A DNA stretch of 38,011 nucleotides from Methyloglobulus sp. GTDB lineage: Bacteria; Pseudomonadota; Gammaproteobacteria; Methylococcales; Methylomonadaceae. The notes below the pieces were generated by a model, which was not told where the DNA came from, did no database searches, and saw nothing but the letters and a program-made list of their open reading frames with translations. The stretch is from NCBI GenBank assembly GCA_013141505.1, contig JABFQX010000007.1, forward strand, positions 1 to 38,011, given 5' to 3'. Both the position numbers and the translations under genes were made by a program. Below are positions 25,518-36,121 of the stretch, in pieces; positions within the stretch are counted from its first letter, which is position 1; each line of letters starts with the position of its first letter.

Positions 25518-27256
25518 GCCGTTAGTCCTTCAATCATGGTCAGGATACGGTCAGTGCATTGCTTCAAGTCTGCATCAATTGCGGCCAATTCACGCGGCGG
25601 CTCGAATACATAGAAATGCCGATTAAACGGGATTTCATAGCCGACCTTCGTTTTTTCATGGTCAATCCACGCATCGGGCGCATGGGGCAGCACTTCACGT
25701 TTGAAGTAGGTTTCCACGTCTTCACTAAGCGGCACGTTTTCGGTATCGCGCAAACTGGAATCGGGTTGCGGTTTGCCTTTCAACTTGCCCTTTTCACCAA
25801 GAATGAGTTTGCCGTTCTCGTCCTTTAGTGGCCGTTCAACCGTGATGGTGCGATAGCCAAAATCACTGTTCTTGAAGATTTTGGAAATGGGCTTTTTGCC
25901 GTCGCTGGCTTCAATGAATTGCCCGAACAGGCGGGTAATCTCAGTGATATGGTCATCCGATAATTCTTTGCGCTTCGAGCCAAGGCTTTTTCGCATCTTT
26001 TGCCAGAAGTTACTGGCATCAATCAGTTGCACCGTGCCTTTTCTGGCTTCTGGTTTGCGGTTGGAGAGTATCCATACATAGGTTGAAATGCCTGTATTGT
26101 AGAACATATCAGTGGGCAAGCCGATAATGGCTTCTACAAGGTCATTCTCCAATACATAGCGGCGGATTTCGCTTTCGCCACTCCCTGCCCCGCCTGTGAA
26201 CAGGGGCGAACCGTTGAGGACAATACCAAAGCGACTGCCGCCATCATTGGCGGGACGCATTTTGCTAATCAGGTGCATCAGGAACAGCAGCGAACCATCA
26301 GACACACGCGGCAAGCCAGCCCCAAAGCGTCCATTGAAGCCTTGGCTTTCGTGTTCCTTGCGGACTTCTTTTTCTACCTTCTTCCATTCCACACCAAACG
26401 GCGGATTGGAGAGCATATAATCAAACTTCTTATGTGGGTGGCCGTCTTCGGAAAAGGTATTCCCGAAAACGATATTGGCGACATCCTGCCCCTTAATCAG
26501 CATATCCGCTTTGCAAATCGCATAGGATTCTGGGTTGAGTTCCTGCCCAAACATCGTGAGACGGGCTTCGGGGTTATGTTCTTCAAGATATTCACCCGCG
26601 ACCGAGAGCATCCCGCCTGTTCCTGCCGTGGGGTCGTAAATGGTGCGGACGACACCCGCTTTTGCCAATACGCTATCATCTTCGATGAACAGCAAATTGA
26701 CCATCAGGCGGATCACTTCACGCGGCGTGAAATGTTCCCCTGCGGTTTCATTTGAGATTTCGGCAAACTTGCGGATGAGTTCTTCAAACACCAGCCCCAT
26801 TTGCGAGTTGCTTATTTTATCGGGGTGCAAATCCACATTGACGAATTTTTCCGTAACTTGATACAACAGGCCTGATTTAGCCAGTTTGTCAATTTGGGCA
26901 TAAAACTCAAAGCGCTCGAAAATATCCCGCACTGCTTCGGAAAAACCTTGGATATAGGAAAACAGGTTTTCCTTGATATGGTCTTGGTCACCCATCAGCT
27001 TTTTCATATTCAAGGGCGAGGTGTTGTAGAAACTTTGCCCTGCTTTTCTCAGCAAGAAAGGCTCAGGGGCGAGTTTTGCTTGTTGCTTGGCGGCATATTC
27101 GGCCAGCACTGCATCCTTGGTGGGTTCCAGCACACAATCGAGGCGGCGCAGCACGGTAAACGGCAAAATGATTTTGCCGTAATCGGATTGTTTGTAATCG
27201 CCGCGCAGCAGATCTGCAACTGACCAGATGAATGAAGAAAGCGCTTGATGGTTCAT
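25514..27256 (-). CDS. hsdM: type I restriction-modification methyltransferase subunit M
   Basis: This is an N6-adenine methyltransferase of 580 residues. The N-terminal helical domain is followed by GEHFTP (173-178), the AdoMet-binding motif DPTAGTGG (208-215) and the catalytic NPPF (284-287). All are intact. It pairs with HsdS to methylate the recognition site and with HsdR to restrict. It is the first gene of the operon; the only upstream sequence is the promoter region shared with lipB. A weak ribosome binding site (GGAAATAAAG) precedes the ATG. Its stop overlaps hsdS. Confidence 0.95.
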   Translation of the reverse strand: MNHQALSSFIWSVADLLRGDYKQSDYGKIILPFTVLRRLDCVLEPTKDAVLAEYAAKQQAKLAPEPFLLRKAGQSFYNTSPLNMKKLMGDQDHIKENLFSYIQGFSEAVRDIFERFEFYAQIDKLAKSGLLYQVTEKFVNVDLHPDKISNSQMGLVFEELIRKFAEISNETAGEHFTPREVIRLMVNLLFIEDDSVLAKAGVVRTIYDPTAGTGGMLSVAGEYLEEHNPEARLTMFGQELNPESYAICKADMLIKGQDVANIVFGNTFSEDGHPHKKFDYMLSNPPFGVEWKKVEKEVRKEHESQGFNGRFGAGLPRVSDGSLLFLMHLISKMRPANDGGSRFGIVLNGSPLFTGGAGSGESEIRRYVLENDLVEAIIGLPTDMFYNTGISTYVWILSNRKPEARKGTVQLIDASNFWQKMRKSLGSKRKELSDDHITEITRLFGQFIEASDGKKPISKIFKNSDFGYRTITVERPLKDENGKLILGEKGKLKGKPQPDSSLRDTENVPLSEDVETYFKREVLPHAPDAWIDHEKTKVGYEIPFNRHFYVFEPPRELAAIDADLKQCTDRILTMIEGLTA

Positions 27257-27280
27257 GTGTCTTTATTTCCGGTTTGCGAT

Positions 27281-27309
27281 ATAGTATGAGCGTCACTTTT
27301 AACACTCAA
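27281..27309 (-). promoter_or_regulatory. candidate promoter of the restriction operon
   Basis: On the minus strand TTGAGT and TACTAT each match the sigma-70 consensus at four of six positions and are exactly 17 bases apart, ending 25 bases before the hsdM start. It is the best pair I see in the divergent gap to lipB. Confidence 0.35.
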
Positions 27310-27522
27310 TTTTGAAGTAGCTGGCACTAGCTAATCTTTTTAAGGTGGCCTAAGTTGTTATTGATCGAGTATAGCAGTTTTGGTTGCTTGTTAATTCAGG
27401 GGATATTGAGCCTTGACTGAATGCTTCAGGTATTTTCCACATGCCTTAATACGAATGCCCTAAAAATTGATAAAATACAGGCAACTGTTCTATTGCCATT
27501 TTTATCGTTCCTTTTTCAGTCC

Positions 27523-28128
27523 ATGTCCACTTTAATTCGCGACCTTGGTTTGCAGCCTTACGAAAAAGTTTGGCGAGATATGCAACATTTCACCCAAGAA
27601 CGCACAGCTTCTACGCCGGATGAAATCTGGGTTTTGGAGCATCATCCGGTTTATACCCTGGGTTTGAACGGCAAACTGGAACACATACTCAATACCGGCA
27701 CCCTTCCCGTCATTCATTGTGATCGGGGCGGACAAGTGACCTATCATGGCCCTGGGCAGTTGATCGTATATACCTTGCTGGATCTCAAACGTCTGAATCT
27801 CGGAATAAGGCCGCTAGTCAGCTTATTAGAACGCGCCATGATTAATGTCTTAGCTCAGCATGGCCTAGCCGCACTTGCCAAACCCGAAGCCCCCGGCGTT
27901 TATGTGGATAATAAAAAAATTGGCTCAATTGGCATACGGATCAAAAACAATTGCAGTTACCATGGCATCAGCCTTAACAATAATATGGACTTAACGCCGT
28001 TCGACGCTATCAATACCTGCGGCTTTAAAGATTTGCAAGTTACCCAACTGAGCAATTTCGGTGTTAATATCAGCATTGATGAACTGGCTGCTCACGTTAC
28101 CCAAGCAATTAACCTATCTTTACATTAA
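27523..28128 (+). CDS. lipB: octanoyltransferase LipB
   Basis: LipB transfers octanoyl groups from acyl carrier protein to lipoyl domains, the first step of lipoate synthesis, in the cytoplasm. From the ATG at 27523 the protein has 201 residues, close to the family norm. It carries the signature [12 protein letters not shown] (68-79), the active-site Lys (KKIGSIGI, near 132) and the catalytic Cys166 (INTCGF). A 34-codon open extension upstream has no protein character, so I reject it. No strong ribosome binding site precedes the chosen ATG. The stop TAA overlaps the lipA start by one base, so the two pathway steps are coupled. Confidence 0.95.
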   Translation: MSTLIRDLGLQPYEKVWRDMQHFTQERTASTPDEIWVLEHHPVYTLGLNGKLEHILNTGTLPVIHCDRGGQVTYHGPGQLIVYTLLDLKRLNLGIRPLVSLLERAMINVLAQHGLAALAKPEAPGVYVDNKKIGSIGIRIKNNCSYHGISLNNNMDLTPFDAINTCGFKDLQVTQLSNFGVNISIDELAAHVTQAINLSLH

Positions 28129-29087
28129 TGAACCATCAAGCACCTTCGCGTTCTACCCCTGAATCGCACCAGCGCAGCCAGGAAAAATTGGCGCGGATAC
28201 CTATCAAGGTCGAACAACCGGAAACGGCCTTGCGGAAACCGGACTGGATACGTATCAAAATATCCGCCAGTGATGAAGTTACCCGCATCAAACAATTGTT
28301 ACGCGAAAACCAGCTCCATACGGTTTGCGAAGAAGCCGCCTGTCCCAATTTAGCCGAATGCTTTCAACACGGCACGGCAACCTTCATGATTATGGGCGAC
28401 TTATGCACCCGCCGTTGCCCCTTCTGTGATGTTGCCCACGGCAAGCCACTGCCGCTGGATAAAGATGAACCGCAGCATCTGGCGAATGCCATTAAAACTA
28501 TGGCGCTAAAATATGTCGTGGTTACTTCGGTTGACCGCGATGATTTACGTGATGGTGGCGCAGGGCATTTCGCCGACTGCATCAAACAAATTCGCCAGCA
28601 AACGCCGAACACCAAAATAGAAATTCTAGTGCCTGATTTTCGCGGCAGAATCGAAAAAGCGGTTGCCATCCTGGCAAACCAACCTTGCGATGTATTCAAC
28701 CATAATTTGGAAACTGTGCCTAGGTTATACAAGCAAGTCCGCCCCGGTTCGGATTATCAAGGTTCCTTGAATCTTCTCAAGCAATTTAACGAAGCCCAAC
28801 CCACTGTTCCCACCAAATCCGGCTTAATGCTGGGTGTGGGCGAAGAGAAAGAAGAAGTGCATCAAGTCATGCACGACTTACTGGCGCATGGTTGCTCGAT
28901 GTTAACCCTAGGCCAATACCTTCAGCCTAGCAAAAACCATCTTCCGGTTAAAGCCTATATAACCCCTGACGAATTTGTTGAATATGGCAAAATTGCAACG
29001 GAAATGGGCTTTAAACACGTCGCCAGTGCGCCGATGGTCAGATCATCCTACCATGCTGATTTAATGGCTAAAGATATTGTGAGTTAG
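28128..29087 (+). CDS. lipA: lipoyl synthase LipA
   Basis: LipA is a radical SAM enzyme that inserts two sulfurs into octanoyl groups on lipoyl domains. The protein has 319 residues. The auxiliary 4Fe-4S cluster ligands are Cys67, Cys72 and Cys78 ([12 protein letters not shown]). The radical SAM ligands are Cys93, Cys97 and Cys100 (CTRRCPFC). The conserved C-terminal RSSYHAD is present. All key residues are intact. It overlaps lipB by one base and completes the pathway started by it. Confidence 0.97.
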   Translation: MNHQAPSRSTPESHQRSQEKLARIPIKVEQPETALRKPDWIRIKISASDEVTRIKQLLRENQLHTVCEEAACPNLAECFQHGTATFMIMGDLCTRRCPFCDVAHGKPLPLDKDEPQHLANAIKTMALKYVVVTSVDRDDLRDGGAGHFADCIKQIRQQTPNTKIEILVPDFRGRIEKAVAILANQPCDVFNHNLETVPRLYKQVRPGSDYQGSLNLLKQFNEAQPTVPTKSGLMLGVGEEKEEVHQVMHDLLAHGCSMLTLGQYLQPSKNHLPVKAYITPDEFVEYGKIATEMGFKHVASAPMVRSSYHADLMAKDIVS

Positions 29088-29183
29088 CGATCAACAAATA
29101 AATGATATTAAATATCCTTCGCCTAAACCACATATTTAACCAAAATAAGAAGTTAAAACACAAAAATAATACCCTCTAATATC

Positions 29184-29390
29184 ATGACAATAAAAAACAG
29201 CAACGGCATCCAGCTTAATGATGGCGATTGCATACAAGTAATTAAAGATTTAAAAGCAAAAAGCACTTCAATTACCCTCAAGCGCGGCACGGTCATCAAG
29301 AATATCCGCCTGACCGACGATGAAGAACTCATTGAATGCAATCCTGATAAGGTCAAAGACCTGGTTCTAAAGACCTGTTTTTTGGCGTAG
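29184..29390 (+). CDS. minimal PhnA-domain protein
   Basis: This encodes a protein of 68 residues resembling the C-terminal domain of PhnA/YjdM: DSNG-like [40 protein letters not shown]. The usual N-terminal zinc-ribbon half (full PhnA is about 110 residues) is missing. The family was once linked to phosphonate use, but its function is unproven. No ribosome binding site is evident before the ATG. It lies 97 bases after lipA and 26 bases before trpD, so it may be co-transcribed with the tryptophan genes. Confidence 0.75.
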   Translation: MTIKNSNGIQLNDGDCIQVIKDLKAKSTSITLKRGTVIKNIRLTDDEELIECNPDKVKDLVLKTCFLA

Positions 29391-29416
29391 GTTTAGTAGC
29401 CCAACCTTTACCGAAC

Positions 29417-30445
29417 ATGCACATTCAGCCAGTACTGCAAAAATTATTAGCTAGGCAAGACCTGGCGGCTGCCGAGATGCGCGAAGCTATGCGCGTTATC
29501 ATGAGTGGCGGCGCGAGCGATGCCCAGGTTGCTGGATTTTTAATCGCCCTGCGTTGCAAAAGTGAGAGCGTTGATGAAATCGCCGCTGCCGTGGAAGTGA
29601 TGCGTGAACTGGCGACCAAAGTGCCTGTAACTGGCAATCATATTATCGATACCTGCGGCACTGGTGGGGATGGCGCGAATACGTTCAACATCTCAACAAC
29701 CTGCGCTTTTGTGGTCGCGGCAGCGGGTGGACAGGTTGCCAAACACGGTAATCGTTCGGTATCCAGCAGTTGCGGCAGTGCTGATGTATTAGAAGCGGCG
29801 GGCGTTAACCTGGATTTATCTGCGGCACAGGTTGCCAAATGCGTGAATGACATCGGCGTGGGATTTTTATTCGCCCCCAAACACCATTCGGCAATGAAAC
29901 ACACCATCAATGTACGTAAAGAAATGGGCGTACGCACTCTATTCAATCTGCTTGGCCCGCTAGCCAACCCTGCCTCGGCACCTAACCAACTGATCGGCGT
30001 GTTTGCCAAAGATTGGGTAGAGCCATTGGCTCAGGTATTAAAAAAACTCGGTAGCCAGCATGTGTTGGTAGTCAGCGCTGATGACGGCCTTGATGAAATT
30101 AGCCTAGCTTCAGTGACGCATATTGCTGAACTTAAAGACGGCGAGGTCACGACTTATACTGTATCACCTGAACAATTCGGCTTTCAGCGGGCAAATTTGT
30201 CCGCGCTTTCCGTCGATAACGCAAAAGCCAGCCTTAAAATGATAAAATCGGTGCTGAACAACCAATCCGGCTCCGCTTTAGACATCGTGTTGCTGAATGC
30301 GGGTGCAGCTATTTATGCTGCCAATATTGCCGACACGATGACAAAAGGCATTGAAATAGCTAGGCACGTTATTGCCGATGGCTCCGCCCTAGCCAAACTG
30401 AATGCCTTGATTAACCATTCAAAAACCTTATCCTGCGAACCATAA
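29417..30445 (+). CDS. trpD: anthranilate phosphoribosyltransferase
   Basis: TrpD joins anthranilate to phosphoribosyl pyrophosphate, the second step of tryptophan synthesis. The 342-residue protein has the nucleotide-binding GTGGDG (81-86), the KHGNRSVSS motif (109-117) and the conserved [17 protein letters not shown] segment. No trpE or trpG lies next to it; trpG often precedes trpD in related bacteria, and here a PhnA-domain gene stands in that place. The stop overlaps the trpC ATG by one base. Confidence 0.96.
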   Translation: MHIQPVLQKLLARQDLAAAEMREAMRVIMSGGASDAQVAGFLIALRCKSESVDEIAAAVEVMRELATKVPVTGNHIIDTCGTGGDGANTFNISTTCAFVVAAAGGQVAKHGNRSVSSSCGSADVLEAAGVNLDLSAAQVAKCVNDIGVGFLFAPKHHSAMKHTINVRKEMGVRTLFNLLGPLANPASAPNQLIGVFAKDWVEPLAQVLKKLGSQHVLVVSADDGLDEISLASVTHIAELKDGEVTTYTVSPEQFGFQRANLSALSVDNAKASLKMIKSVLNNQSGSALDIVLLNAGAAIYAANIADTMTKGIEIARHVIADGSALAKLNALINHSKTLSCEP

Positions 30446-31245
30446 TGACCGACACGCCTGACATCCTAAAAAAAATTCTTGATAGAAAAATCGAAGAAGT
30501 CGCCAACCGCAAACAACTCAGGAGCATTGCCGACCTTGAAGAAATTGCCCAAGGCGTCGAAAAGCCGCGTGGTTTCGCCAAGGCTTTGCAACAAAAAGTC
30601 GCCGCCAAAAAACCGGCCATTATTGCAGAAATCAAAAAAGCATCACCTAGCAAAGGCGTAATCCGGGAAGATTTTCAGCCAATCACGATAGGCCTGGATT
30701 ATGCCATGAATGGCGCGACCTGTTTATCGGTACTGACAGACAAGGATTTTTTTCAGGGCGCAGAAGTGTATCTGCAAATGGTGCGCGAACGCTGCCCCTT
30801 GCCAATCATCCGCAAAGATTTCATGATCGATCCATACCAGGTTTATGAATCCCGTGCCTTGGGTGCTGACTGCATTTTGCTAATTGTTGCGGCCCTGGCT
30901 GACAGCCAAATGCACGAGTTGGCAGACATTAGCGCCAAACTGGGCATGGATGTTTTGATTGAAGTCCATGATGCCGATGAATTACAACGTGCGTTAACCC
31001 TGGACACTCAACTAATCGGCATTAACAACCGTAATCTGCGTACTTTTGAGACCGCTTTGCAAACTACGCTGGATTTAAAAACAGGCATTCCCGAAGATCG
31101 GCTCATCATCACCGAAAGCGGAATCTATACTCAAGCTGATGTGCAATTAATGCTGGATAATGATGTGTTCGCTTTTCTAGTCGGCGAATCTTTCATGCGG
31201 GCTGAAAGTCCTGGCCAGAAAATGCGCGAATTGTTTTCTTTGTAA
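30445..31245 (+). CDS. trpC: indole-3-glycerol-phosphate synthase
   Basis: TrpC closes the indole ring in tryptophan synthesis. The 266-residue TIM-barrel protein shows the catalytic Lys region [27 protein letters not shown], the GINNRNL motif, TESGI and FLVGESFM. It is a stand-alone TrpC, not fused to TrpF. Its ATG overlaps the trpD stop, so both are made from one message. murI follows after 22 bases and is probably in the same transcript. Confidence 0.97.
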   Translation: MTDTPDILKKILDRKIEEVANRKQLRSIADLEEIAQGVEKPRGFAKALQQKVAAKKPAIIAEIKKASPSKGVIREDFQPITIGLDYAMNGATCLSVLTDKDFFQGAEVYLQMVRERCPLPIIRKDFMIDPYQVYESRALGADCILLIVAALADSQMHELADISAKLGMDVLIEVHDADELQRALTLDTQLIGINNRNLRTFETALQTTLDLKTGIPEDRLIITESGIYTQADVQLMLDNDVFAFLVGESFMRAESPGQKMRELFSL

Positions 31246-31267
31246 CCAATAACACAGACTAATAATT

Positions 31268-32086
31268 GTGCGTAACCATGCCGCAAAACCAATTGGCGTT
31301 TTTGATTCTGGTGTCGGCGGCCTGTCTGTATTGCGCGAAATACGTAAGCAATTGCCCAACGAAAATTTAATCTATGTTGCTGATTCTGCACACGCGCCTT
31401 ATGGCGATAAAACCAAGCAATTCATTGAAGATAGATCAACCGCTATCGTTGAATTTTTCCTCAGCCAACAGGTAAAAGCGGTAGTGGTGGCCTGCAATAC
31501 GGCAACCGCCGCCGCCGGCAAAGAGTTGCGGGCAATGTACCAACTGCCCATAGTGGCAATGGAGCCCGCCATAAAACCAGCTACTGAGCTTAGCAAAACC
31601 GGCGTAATTGGCGTATTGGCTACCCATAGGACAATCAACAGCACTAATTTTCAGGTGCTATTTTCCCGTTTTGCCGATCAGGTTAAGATTATCCCGCAAG
31701 CCTGCCCAGGACTGGTCGATCAAATCGAAGCTGGAGACATTGACGGCATTAAGACCCGCGACCTTGTTTGCCACTATGTACAACCACTGATGGCGCAAAA
31801 TGTCGATGTCATTGTGCTTGGCTGTACCCATTATCCGTTTCTGGCACCGCTAATACAGGAAATAGTGGGTCAAGGTATCAAAGTGATTGATTCAGGTTAC
31901 GCAATTGCCAAACGACTGCTGTTTTTGCTGGAAAGCCACGCATTACTTTCGGAACATCAACAGCAAGGTTCGGTGCATTTTTATAGCAGCTCAGAAAGCG
32001 TTAAAACTGCCGAGGTTATTTTCGGGCTTTGGGGTAGCGATGTCAAAACGGCAAAAATGCCGCACATCATTTCGGTTTTAACATAA
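31268..32086 (+). CDS. murI: glutamate racemase
   Basis: MurI makes D-glutamate for peptidoglycan. The 272-residue protein has both catalytic Cys: Cys76 (ACNTATAA) and Cys186 (LGCTHYPFL). It also has the N-terminal GVFDSGVGGLSV substrate loop and Asp/Ser at DSGVGG. It begins with GTG, 22 bases after trpC, and no in-frame ATG or clear ribosome binding site is near, so its expression may rely on coupling. A large hairpin follows its stop. Confidence 0.95.
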   Translation: MRNHAAKPIGVFDSGVGGLSVLREIRKQLPNENLIYVADSAHAPYGDKTKQFIEDRSTAIVEFFLSQQVKAVVVACNTATAAAGKELRAMYQLPIVAMEPAIKPATELSKTGVIGVLATHRTINSTNFQVLFSRFADQVKIIPQACPGLVDQIEAGDIDGIKTRDLVCHYVQPLMAQNVDVIVLGCTHYPFLAPLIQEIVGQGIKVIDSGYAIAKRLLFLLESHALLSEHQQQGSVHFYSSSESVKTAEVIFGLWGSDVKTAKMPHIISVLT

Positions 32087-32133
32087 AAAGACCGCTTGCA
32101 CGGATTCAAACCATTGGATCTCTACAAGCGGTC
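32085..32133 (-). terminator. long hairpin between murI and dodecin, terminator for dodecin
   Basis: Arms at 32090-32100 and 32123-32133 pair over 11 bases (one G-U in minus-strand RNA). Inside, GATCCAA can pair with TTGAATC at six of seven positions. On the minus strand the stem runs into five T residues (32085-32089), fitting an intrinsic terminator for the dodecin gene that ends at 32161. In the plus direction it could also stop murI transcripts but lacks a T-run. Confidence 0.7.
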
Positions 32134-32160
32134 GACTATCAAATTATCATCCGCCAAAAA

Positions 32161-32361
32161 TTAATCCAGCACAAAACTTATTTTCATATTGACGCGGTAT
32201 TCCGTAATCTTACCGTCGTCAATGACCAGTTTCTGGTCTTGAATCCAGGCACCTTGAATACCCCTTATGGTTTTGCTGGCGCGTTTTATACCTTTTTCGA
32301 TAGCATCATCAAAACTTTTGCTGGAACTAGAGGTTATTTCACTTACTTTTGCGATTGTCAT
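32161..32361 (-). CDS. dodecin (flavin-binding dodecamer)
   Basis: Dodecin is a small cytoplasmic protein of 66 residues that assembles into a hollow dodecamer storing flavins. Family features present: VSEITSSSSKSFDDAIEKGIKRASKTIRGIQGAWI, with Trp39 as the flavin-stacking residue, and a strand EYRVNMKISFVLD at the end. GAGGAA precedes the ATG. It is monocistronic, with its own terminator at 32085-32133. Confidence 0.93.
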   Translation of the reverse strand: MTIAKVSEITSSSSKSFDDAIEKGIKRASKTIRGIQGAWIQDQKLVIDDGKITEYRVNMKISFVLD

Positions 32362-32564
32362 GCTTAATTCCTCGTGTATGAATTATGAATGGGATAATTT
32401 TTCCGATACCCTAAAAGATTTTCTAGCCGCGTAAAATCTTTAAAACCGTCAACAACAAGGTTTGAGTAAGGTTGATTTATACCACTAATTGTTGATGACT
32501 AGCAAAGACTTAGTGTGGAAACCTTGAAATGGGTTGATATCTTAAAATTTGCTTACACAGTGTA
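32362..32564. other. short gene-free gap downstream of sbcC
   Basis: Two hundred bases without a gene separate the sbcC stop from the dodecin start on the minus strand. They hold the dodecin promoter. Near 32479-32496 a string resembling the one at 996-1012 occurs (ATACCA, then AATTGTTGATG), listed as a finding. No clear terminator for sbcC is visible. Confidence 0.4.
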
Positions 32565-35500
32565 TTAAGATACCTTTCTCAACTCGCCCAACCCATTGGG
32601 TTTTTTGACTAGCTGCAATTGGGCTTTGAAGCGTTTTTGCACGGCTTCTACATGAGAAATAACGCCGACAGTTTTTCCATGCGCCCGCAAGCCTTCTAAG
32701 GTGTTGACAACCGTATACAAGGTTTCCGCATCGAGGTAACCAAAACCTTCATCAAGAAAAAGGGAATCTACGGAACGGCCATTGTTTGCCATTTCCGAAA
32801 GCCCCAATGCCAACGCCAAACTAACGATAAAACTTTCTCCGCCCGACAAGGTTTTAGGTAAGCGTCGAACATTGCCCTGATAGGTATCTTCAATTTCTAG
32901 TGCCAGTCCGCGGTCGCTGGGTTTATGGCGCAGATAGTAACGACCACTGATTTTTTCAAGGCTGGCGTTGGTTTGCGACAATAACCGTTCTACCATCTGT
33001 TCCTGAATGCGACGACGGAGAGCCATGCCATTTTCTACGGACAACTCCGCGACTTCGGCGTTGGCTTTCTGCACCGATAGTTGCTGACTTTCGAGTTGTG
33101 CCAAAAGTGTAGAGTACCTTTCCTTATATTGCTTTTGCTCGCGCACGATGGTTTCAAGGCGCTGCGCTTCCATTTTTGCAATCGTCATTTTTTCGGCGAC
33201 AGCCTTTAGTTGCAGCTCGATCTCCTCTAATGTGAGAGTAAGTTTGCTCTCATGAACAGCCTTATCCAATTGCTCATGAAGTTTATTCAGCTCAGATCCC
33301 ATGTTACTGACATTCGTATCCAGTTTTGCCATTTGCTGGGTAACATCAGGCTGGCTTAACAGCAAAATCAATGCCTGTTCGATTTCTTCCAGGCTGCTAA
33401 ATTGCGTACCTGCTATTTTGTCGGCAACCACCTTATCAAGATCTTCCGATTCGGCTTTTAAGCGGTTGACCTGCGACTCTTTATCGGCAATCAATTTTTG
33501 TTTTTCGACCAACGCCAAATGCAAACCGACAATTTCTTCAGTGTTTAGCTGTTTGTTGAATTCATCCAGCCTTTGTTTGTAAGAAACGATTTGGACTTCA
33601 CCAGAAGCCTGCTTTGTTAACAGTACCTCGATTTCTTCTGATAGGCTTTTTCTCCGTGAATCATAGCCTTGGTAATCGTCAAAGCGAAGTTTAAGGCGAT
33701 CAATCAGCACACCCTCTTTACCTTGAGCAGGGAGTGTTTCACCTAATTGAGCCAATTGATCGGTCAGTTTTGCAATCAGCTCTTGCTCTTCCTGTTGCAC
33801 TTTGGCGGCACCACCTTCATTTTCTGCCAGCCTGTGCGGCTCGGTCTGCCATTCCGCATCAATATGTTGTACGGCTATTTGCAATTGATTGACAATAGCG
33901 GTGTTTTTTTCAAGTAATCCTTTGATTTTATATATATTTTTATCTGTGGCTTTATATTGGGCTAAAAGCAGTCCAATATTTTTCAATTCGGTCGATTCTG
34001 TCGTCAACAGTTGTTTTATTGCGCTGGTTTTCTCAATGACCAACTCAGAACTGGTAATATTTAGCTGATTACATAGCGTATGCCAACGGGATTTAATTTG
34101 TTGCAATTGGGTATTGCTGGCTTGATTTCTGTCGTCGCGTTTTTTCGCCCAAATAACATTTTGTTCCGCTTGAGCAATTTCGGCAGTCAAGCGTTTTAGT
34201 TTTATCCGCTGATCCAACAGGGCTTGTTGTGAATTGGCTGGCGCTGGCGGATATTTGCCATAAGGATGTTCCGCTGAGCCACATAAAGGACACGGCTTTC
34301 CATCAATCAGATGTTCGCGATCATGGGTCATTCGTGCGATTAACGCATCATTTGAAATCGCTTTTTCCAGCGATAAACGAATGTTTTCTTCTCGCTTTAA
34401 TTGTTGTTTTAAGATTTCAAGCTCTTGTTCCAGCTCGACTACATTGCGATCTGGCTGCACTTTTTTACCAAATAAGCCAAAGAAAAAACCCGACTGCGGT
34501 GCTAATTTTTCGTTCGCATTAGCCAGGCCGACTAATTCTTCAACCGCTTTGACGCGGTCTTTTTGCTCGACTAGCAAGTCTTCAATCTGCTCAAAACTGT
34601 TGCCTTGGGCAAGTGCTTCTAATTTTTTTTCCTCAGTAGCTAATTCTTGGTTGAGTTTGGCCAGTTTCTTATTTTTTCCGTCAATGGCGTCCTTATTTTT
34701 CTGCAAGGCCGAGCTGGTCGATTTTGACCATTTATTTAATGATTTCTGTTTTTCGTCAAACTCTTGCCGCAGTAACCTAAGGTTTTTTAGACCGTCAAGG
34801 TCGGGAAAATTTTCCAGTAACGGTTGGTCAATAATATGTCCGTCCAACCATGCCGTTACCTCAGCTAAGCTGGCTTGTTTTTCAGCTATCTGGGTGGCTA
34901 ACGATTTCAATAAAATGATTTCGGATTGCCAGCTGGCGTTAATCAATCCGACTTGGTTCCTAATGTTATCAATGGCTTGCTTTTGCTCAGTAAAACTTTC
35001 CGGGGTGTTCTTTAGATCCGCCAATTTAGGTATCGAATTGCTATCAAATCCTGACATTGCCAGCGTAGCCTGTATTTGCTTAAGCTCATTTTGCAAAGCA
35101 TCCAGCGCGGCAGATTCCTGACCAAGGAGATGTTTTTGGGGCTTGATAACGTCAATATCAGCCCTAAAGGCCAGAGCATTTTCAGCAGCAGCGAGCTGAT
35201 CCAGTTTTTTTTGTACTGACAAACGCTCGGTTATAGCATTTTCGAGTTGGGTTTCCAGCGTATCTATCTGACTTTTGATGGTCGATGTTTCCGCCAATGT
35301 TGTCTGATGTTGCTTTAGGCGGTTAATTTCTTCCTGGTATTCCGCTGTTTGTTCGCTAAAATCAGCCAGATCATGCTCACAGGCTTCCAGCGATTCCGGT
35401 TCAATCAAGGGGACTGCCGCCAAATCTTGCTCCAGAAACGCAAGCTGCTTTTGCGCTTCTGTCAGCTTATCTATGGCATTTTTTTTATGATCCGCATAAA

Positions 35501-36032
35501 TATCGGTGCTGATTATTTTTTCCAGAATGTCCATACGCTCACTATCAAGCGCATTGAGAAAAGCCGAAAAATCGCCTTGGGCAAGCAATATGGAACGGGT
35601 GAAACTGCGAAAATTCATGCCGGTTATCTCGGCTATTCGCGCACAAACCTGCTGGGGTGATGTCGCTAGTGTTTCATCGCCGTTGTTCAGCCGTAAAAGC
35701 TGCATTTCTGAGGGATGTACTTCATGCGGATTGTCTTTTGTCCGCCGCACCTGCCAACTCGAACGGTATTTATCCACGCCCAGGGCAAACTCAATGTGCG
35801 AAAAACTCTCATCGGTATGCTGGGTAATGATGTGTTGGGCAGGCTTGTCAAAACGAAAAGTTTCGCCATATAGCGCCAGGGTAATTGCATCGAGAATACT
35901 GGATTTGCCCGATCCATTGGGGCCGGTGATAGCAAAAACCCCGGTATCACTGAACGGTGCCTGCTCGAAATCGATCCGGTTTTCACCTTCCAAGGAGTTG
36001 ATATTCTTGAAATAAATATTCAATATTTTCAT
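32565..36032 (-). CDS. sbcC: SbcC, ATPase subunit of the SbcCD nuclease
   Basis: SbcC is a Rad50-like SMC-type ATPase of 1155 residues that partners the SbcD nuclease to process hairpins and blocked DNA ends. The N-terminal Walker A is GPNGSGKSS (37-45). A long coiled coil follows, interrupted by the zinc hook CPLC (581-584), then a second coiled coil. The C-terminal half-ATPase has signature LSGGESF (about 1062) and Walker B SLFLDE (about 1090-1095). The layout is complete and the length normal. sbcD usually sits just upstream and overlaps sbcC; here the upstream sequence has no such gene. An 8-base inverted repeat surrounds the region of its start codon, and no ribosome binding site is evident. 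Confidence 0.95.
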   Translation of the reverse strand: MKILNIYFKNINSLEGENRIDFEQAPFSDTGVFAITGPNGSGKSSILDAITLALYGETFRFDKPAQHIITQHTDESFSHIEFALGVDKYRSSWQVRRTKDNPHEVHPSEMQLLRLNNGDETLATSPQQVCARIAEITGMNFRSFTRSILLAQGDFSAFLNALDSERMDILEKIISTDIYADHKKNAIDKLTEAQKQLAFLEQDLAAVPLIEPESLEACEHDLADFSEQTAEYQEEINRLKQHQTTLAETSTIKSQIDTLETQLENAITERLSVQKKLDQLAAAENALAFRADIDVIKPQKHLLGQESAALDALQNELKQIQATLAMSGFDSNSIPKLADLKNTPESFTEQKQAIDNIRNQVGLINASWQSEIILLKSLATQIAEKQASLAEVTAWLDGHIIDQPLLENFPDLDGLKNLRLLRQEFDEKQKSLNKWSKSTSSALQKNKDAIDGKNKKLAKLNQELATEEKKLEALAQGNSFEQIEDLLVEQKDRVKAVEELVGLANANEKLAPQSGFFFGLFGKKVQPDRNVVELEQELEILKQQLKREENIRLSLEKAISNDALIARMTHDREHLIDGKPCPLCGSAEHPYGKYPPAPANSQQALLDQRIKLKRLTAEIAQAEQNVIWAKKRDDRNQASNTQLQQIKSRWHTLCNQLNITSSELVIEKTSAIKQLLTTESTELKNIGLLLAQYKATDKNIYKIKGLLEKNTAIVNQLQIAVQHIDAEWQTEPHRLAENEGGAAKVQQEEQELIAKLTDQLAQLGETLPAQGKEGVLIDRLKLRFDDYQGYDSRRKSLSEEIEVLLTKQASGEVQIVSYKQRLDEFNKQLNTEEIVGLHLALVEKQKLIADKESQVNRLKAESEDLDKVVADKIAGTQFSSLEEIEQALILLLSQPDVTQQMAKLDTNVSNMGSELNKLHEQLDKAVHESKLTLTLEEIELQLKAVAEKMTIAKMEAQRLETIVREQKQYKERYSTLLAQLESQQLSVQKANAEVAELSVENGMALRRRIQEQMVERLLSQTNASLEKISGRYYLRHKPSDRGLALEIEDTYQGNVRRLPKTLSGGESFIVSLALALGLSEMANNGRSVDSLFLDEGFGYLDAETLYTVVNTLEGLRAHGKTVGVISHVEAVQKRFKAQLQLVKKPNGLGELRKVS

Positions 36033-36060
36033 ATAACTTTGTTTTGTATAGTGTTATATG
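36030..36060. promoter_or_regulatory. inverted repeat at the sbcC start
   Basis: CATATAAC and GTTATATG, 15 bases apart, are perfect 8-base arms. The left arm covers the sbcC start codon. The symmetry could be an operator or an RNA fold over the start. It is AT-rich and short, so chance is possible. Confidence 0.3.
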
Positions 36061-36121
36061 ACGGGTATAGCTATTGGATACACGCCTTGCCAGACACTAT
36101 TCTAAATAGACTATATGATAC

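Noticed and set aside
27421-27522. 34-codon N-terminal extension of LipB
   Set aside because: The family starts close to the ATG at 27523, and the extension has no conserved character or ribosome binding site.
32090-32133. tRNA-like look on the minus strand, with GGTTTGAATCC between complementary ends
   Set aside because: There is no D-arm or anticodon arm and the total length is only 44 bases; a terminator hairpin explains it better.
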